The notes under the pieces were generated by a model. The model was not told the origin of the DNA. It was given only the letters and a program-made list of their open reading frames with translations, and made no database searches. The position numbers and the translations under genes are program-made. Source: Antitrichia curtipendula (taxonomy: Eukaryota; Streptophyta; Bryopsida; Hypnales; Leucodontaceae). From it: DNA of 64,000 nt. The stretch covers positions 7,024,696 to 7,088,695 of the forward strand of contig OX579638.1 of the NCBI GenBank assembly GCA_951230915.1. Reading direction: 5' to 3'. This document shows positions 59,247-64,000 of this stretch, in pieces (within the stretch, counting starts at the first letter, position 1; each line of letters starts with the position of its first letter).

Positions 59247-60718
59247 TTAGCAATTTACCTTGGATTGGACCTCATCTAGGAGGTGGTTGGATATGCCTTT
59301 AAACTCCTCTTCATTTGCCATGTTTGGTCTCTTTTTATATTTTTTCTCATTGCTTGAAATTGTGAACTTAATACAATTTTGGAAGTTGGCATTCTAACTA
59401 CGTCCTTTCTTTTTCTTTTCCGCTTGTCTTATACTTTCAAAACTATTCTATTACATTATTAATATTCTACTAGTTGATTTGGAAAGAAATAATTATTCAA
59501 TTTCCAAAAAAATAATTGACTTCTTGCAAAATTATTGCATTCCTATTCCAAATCAATTATTTCCTCCCTAATCTACAATTCTAATGGTCACTTGAGACTC
59601 CTTGGATTTCTGCCTAATCCTTAACAAATGCTAACCTATCAATTTCTAAATCGCCTCTTCATTCTATCACTTGCAACTGTCCGCCTCTTCTTTCTCTCCT
59701 GTCTAGTTGAGTTTTAAAATTCCTATCTATTTGAGTTGTGAACAATTTATCTAAGTGTATCTTTTTCTCTTACAGTCTCTCTTGATCGAATTCTTGCTCT
59801 GGTTGGTGGTTATGTAAAGGCCGCACACCATTTAGCTTGCCTGGAGGTGGCATCAACAACTACTCAAAGAATCCAAGAGGTGAATGCTTTAGGTGCAATA
59901 CACAAGCAACTACATGGAAGCAAGAGCAGTCAAGTTGAAATCAGCAAAAAATTTGGTTCAATTCTATCCCAAACGGAAGTGCAATCATTGCTCAAATTAC
60001 CAAATACGACACTGTTGGGATCCAAATGGCAAACACATACTTGGAGAAGGTTGGTCATGCAATTGGTCCCCATAAAGTGCTACAAGTCTGTGATGAAAGT
60101 GATATCACTTTAAATGACTTCAACAAGTTATACAAGAAGCTTAAAGGCAGGTTAGATTCAACTCTAATACCAACTTTTATTAGCGCACATGTACCACTAT
60201 TAATCAAAATTGATTAATATACAACACTTGTGCCTCATCACTAAGAGAAAATGAACGAAGCGAGACATAAGTGAGTTGCATGCGGCAAACCATCAAATGA
60301 ATGGAGAACTTGAATAAGCTGTAGAGCAAAGTGAGGATGATCAAACAAACAACAAATCTGAATAATAAGAGGTTTGAATCTATTGTATGAACCTTAAATG
60401 AAACCTTTGTATCTTTATATTCCCCATTAATTGGAATACCATTTCAATCTATACAAGCATTTGAAGTTGATTCCACAACCACATTTAATTTTGGATATAT
60501 TTCACTCCAACAGACATGATACAGTAACAATCTCATAACATGTCTTGTATCATAAAATGTACTGCACATGGTGACATTCTAGTACTGTACATCTCTGTTG
60601 TTGTTATATGCTGAAGCAATGTTAGCCAACTTAAGTTACAACATGTTCTATTAAATAGGCTACAATTTAGGTGTTTGTGAGAATTGTGAGCACCTGCAGT
60701 AAAAAAAAAAGAGGTATG
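59247..60718. other. AT-rich intergenic DNA, one open frame of unknown status
   Basis: Overlapping plus-strand frames at 59847-60217 have protein-like stretches (EVNALGAIHKQLHGSKSS in one frame, TYLEKVGHAIGPHKVLQVC then NDFNKLYKKLKG in another), as if a coding sequence had been frameshifted. I recognise no family, so this is at most a gene or transposon remnant. Confidence 0.3.
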
Positions 60719-63331
60719 TTACAAGAACGCAAGTGCTTCCTCATTGAGCTCAAGGCAACGATATAGTACACTTTGTAAGCTGGCTATGGTGAGGCTCATG
60801 TCAGCAGACACTTCATCATCCTCACTAATCAGTTCCAAGTTCAGTCGTCCCACAAGTTCACGTAAAGGCAACAACCATTCTGTGTGCGCCTTTTCCAAAG
60901 TCTCCTTTGATAAGATCCCTGTGTAGTTGGTCTTTCCTGCAACATGAGAGAATGCACAAATCGATCAAAACCTTGAAAGGACCAAGAAGCCAAAATTGAG
61001 AACTTTCTCTTCTTCAATCTTGTTTATGTTTCGACCAACACACACAAGTCATGTTCTTCACTTATTCTAGCGATATAAAATTTGGTTCCATCTAGATTTC
61101 TGTACCCGGTGGTTAGGGTCAGCGTTTCACACCAAATAATTTTTGGGGGAGAGATTACAGCTCAACAAATGTCAAATTCCAAGAATATTCTCCAAATTTT
61201 TTTTTTCACCGTACAGAAAATGTTATTTTTGAAGATACAATTTCACAAACACTTGGGCTTCTAATTTTATAATTACTTTTTGCTGACCCTAACCACCGGG
61301 TACTAAATGCTTTTCACAATTATATTTTCCAAACACAATGATCAATCAAATTGGTCATTTTCAAACTATGAATCCTTGGTCTTCTAGGGGTTTAGACTAG
61401 AATGCCATGGCAATTATTCTTCAATGACGTAAGACCCATACAAAAGTAAAACAATTTAGTACATCCGAACCCGTTTAATATCATCTCCTTTGTTCTCTCA
61501 TAAACGCTACTCTCATAAACCAAAATGCCCAGTTTGAAACTCAATCTATACTCTCACATCACTGTCTTATATCACAAGAAATTGCACATAGATGCAATAA
61601 AAAGAAGTTTAAAAAACGTGAAAAAAGTCCTAGACAAGTATATTTTAACACACTTTTACATGCAAAACTATGTTTTCAGAATGTTACAGAATCCATATCA
61701 TCAGCTGACTATTGGGAGTGTCTAGACTGTGACATTAAAGAGGTGTAGGTATACATATGAACAGTAATATTTGTACACAAACCTGAGGACTCTCGGATAA
61801 GGATGAATCTGTAGAGGTTGAGAGCGCTTTGCACCTGGTCACATAAACAAGCTCTCAAGTAAGTAAGGCAAAAGATTTCGATTAAGAAAATATTGCTTCC
61901 ACATGAAAACTTCAATTTTTGATTTGGCGAAAATGTTTCAGAAACCTAAAAGAATATTAAGTGAACGGAATATGCCACAATGAGAAAGCATGCCACAAGG
62001 AGTTCTTGCTCATCATTTGTTGCTTCCTCTCACAAGACAAAGCAACTCGTGCCGGATTTCGTTAGTGCAAGGACGAAATGTTTGTTTTTGGGGCAAATAG
62101 ATTTCATCAAGCTACTTTTTAGTTTCTAACTTTTGCAGAATATGACAAAACATTGTAAGCACACGGACTACAACCTTCATCAGTGCATTTGATATCGTAA
62201 GCTTGGATTTCTTGAATTTTGTTATTGACAAGGTAAAATTTCACATACTTTTGATTATGTTTCTTTCAATTAATCCACCACGGTCTATAGTATTCGGAAA
62301 CAAGTAAGCAAAACTAAAAGCTTACAGGATCAATTTGAGCTGGTAAATCAGGAGCCCTATCATCCGGCCTCAATACACTTCCAATTACTTCAAGAACCTC
62401 TTCGCTGACAAACGGAGATGTGCAAGATTTGAGCCGTGAAGGCCAGGCTCTTGCGACCTCGTCCTTTATACAAGTTAAATGAAGTGAGACCTGCAGCAAT
62501 TTCCACGTCAAGAAGCATTGTCAATCAACTGCACTATGCACAAATCACTAATCTAACATCCTGGAATATGGTAGCCATCAAATTGTAAATGCTTATTCAC
62601 AGAGCGTCAAAATGCTATGTCAATATGCATAGTCTAGTACCCATGGAACACATTATCAATTAGCCATAATATCTTTCAACAACTCCTTTAGTATATATTT
62701 AAAGGTCTCTACATGCTATGAAGCAAGAGCCAATGAGCCCTAATCACAACTTAGTTGATGAACAAGATGCCTAAGAGAAAAATCGAAGAGAAAATTGAGT
62801 GAGGCTTACCAAAGATGGATAGATACAGTCATTGATGAGCATTTGCAGACATTGCAATCTGATGGTCTCTGGAAGTACATCTTGAATAGTCTGTTTTACG
62901 TAGTACAAATGTTTTTATCTCAGCAAAAATAACATTATAAAACGATAGAGATGGGTCATGGGTCCCAAGACCAAAATGGAATATAGAGAATCTTTGCTTA
63001 ATGGATACCTAAGTAAGCCTTGAATTGAATGCTAGAGTTTAGTTTATTTGTTCTCTTGTTCCTGTATTCTTATATTCTTCTTAGATTTTTGACTTGCAAG
63101 GGAACTTCCCACCCCTGTTTTATACAAAGATCCCTTGTAACACTCATCCTCATGTACCACCATCAATTGCTCGCATGGTTTGGTTAATTTTTCCTTCAAG
63201 TCACACAAAAAGCAAGACAAAGAAACACTTCAAAATAGCATTTGGAAGAAATAGCTCACTTTTCGGAAGAAAGCATAACCTTGACGCCTTGTCTCTATCT
63301 TGGGTGCATAGACAACTACATTTTGAAGACC
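60719..63331 (-). CDS. ALF4: ALF4 / glomulin homologue, C-terminal exons (5' end outside window)
   Basis: ALF4 in Arabidopsis is needed for lateral root initiation and, like animal glomulin, restrains SCF ubiquitin ligases by binding RBX1. Visible exons: 63331-63260, 62890-62810, 62490-62326, 61834-61783, 60936-60719; phases agree and give about 195 residues to the stop. Landmarks: VVVYAPKIETRRQGYAFFRK, QDVLPETIRLQCLQMLIND, EEVLEVIGSVLRPDD, then the strongly family-like SALNLYRFILIRES, SGKTNYTGILSKETLEKA, EWLLPLRELVG and the ending SVLYRCLELNEEAL. The alpha-helical repeat character fits glomulin. The N-terminal part must lie beyond 64000. The third intron (minus order, 62325-61835) and the last intron (61782-60937, which carries a 202-bp MITE) are the largest. 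Confidence 0.82.
61102..61303. mobile_element. 202-bp MITE with 22-bp perfect TIRs in the last ALF4 intron
   Basis: gtacccggtggttagggtca with two more bases (61102-61123) is the exact complement of 61282-61303. If the outer TA is taken as the target site (TA|CCCGG...CCGGG|TA), it fits a Tc1/mariner-type MITE. Non-coding. Confidence 0.85.
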
Positions 63332-64000
63332 CTGCAGTTCATGTACATTGTTAGAGGATTTTGTAGTTTGCAGAATGAAAAAATGGTTTAGATCAAACAA
63401 AGTCAATTTTGTTAATAGGTGGAATTCCATAACTCTGGCACTCTTCTAGGCATGCACCTTGAAGCATAAATTGATATTTTTGGAGCATTATATAGACAAG
63501 TGTCACTTCTAACCCTCAAAATTGCACCAATTTTAATGAAATTGACAATAAACTAGATATACCTTATCTAGTTATAGTTGAACATTTTTGTTAGTTGTGG
63601 TTGCCATTAATGTTTTGTAGTCACCACATAAACAAATGAACTTCTCACAATTATGTACAAAAAATGAACCTCATAATGAAGAATAGTGAGGATTTCAGAT
63701 TGTAGGATCTCAAGAGATATTAAACTATCAAGTGCGTTTTAGGTTTCCAAACATATGAAAGATGTGTTAGTAAGTATAGTAAAAAATAACGTTTTGGTGA
63801 TGATATTTGTATAAAAGTTGTACACCATGGTCCATAGATCATTTTTTGTGTAGTTTAATATGTCATAGCATAAACTAATAAAAATCAGAATAAAAAAAAA
63901 ATGGGATGTCTTTTAGAAAATTATGTCATTGAGAGCATTCCCACCATTGTGTATTCTAGGTCCATCCAAACATTCTCCAATGACTATCCTACCATGCCTA
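63332..64000. other. Upstream intron or intergenic DNA of the ALF4 gene
   Basis: No further ALF4 exon could be identified in this AT-rich stretch, so it is probably a long intron. The open frame at 63230-63430 simply extends the exon at 63331-63260. Confidence 0.45.

Noticed and set aside
59847..60217. Overlapping frames of 60-88 codons
   Set aside because: May be a frameshifted remnant, but no family recognised, so not called as a gene.

Overview
This window looks like nuclear DNA from a land plant. The genes have many short GT-AG introns. Their products are plant-type: an HCF152-like chloroplast PPR protein, a Rubisco-activase-like AAA+ protein, a germin-like protein and an ALF4/glomulin homologue. 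Intergenic DNA is very AT-rich and full of small inverted-repeat elements, including a Stowaway-type MITE, while exons are markedly more GC-rich. A bryophyte or other non-flowering plant is my guess, from gene-sequence style only. I cannot name the species.

Layout. 1-11.6 kb: AT-rich, no convincing gene; small TIR elements and one long-TIR element of about 3.2 kb (about 4545-7768) that encloses a GC-rich island. 11.6-18.2 kb: a large inverted duplication. The right arm carries the 5' exons of an intact CDC20 gene (17.5-20.6 kb, +). The left arm carries a broken copy of the same exons. 20.7-30 kb: AT-rich and repeat-rich. 30.3-50 kb: a gene-dense block with AP-3 sigma adaptin (+), Rubisco-activase-like protein (-), HCF152-like PPR protein (+), a Nudix CoA-diphosphatase-type hydrolase (+), a DUF1995-type plastid protein (-), and a UBZ4 zinc finger-AlkB dioxygenase (+). 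50.7-51.3 kb: germin-like pseudogene (-). 52.2-54.3 kb: decayed hAT-type transposase (-). 54.3-60.7 kb: repeat-rich. 60.7-63.3 kb: 3' exons of an ALF4/glomulin homologue (-) that continues beyond the window.

The genes are unrelated housekeeping and plastid genes, not one pathway. Two divergent pairs share promoters: activase-like/HCF152 (about 0.93 kb apart, both plastid) and DUF1995/AlkB (about 0.32 kb apart). I do not see an obvious new multi-gene system. The most unusual signals are structural: a CDC20 intron containing a near-perfect hairpin built from a direct and an inverted copy of its own exon 5; a second, smaller intronic hairpin in the activase-like gene that copies an exon/5' splice-site junction of the same gene; a 10-nt micro-exon; the inverted CDC20 duplication; and a TTAA-flanked TIR family. 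Exon boundaries were read by eye from splice consensus, reading phase and protein-family conservation; none has transcript support here.
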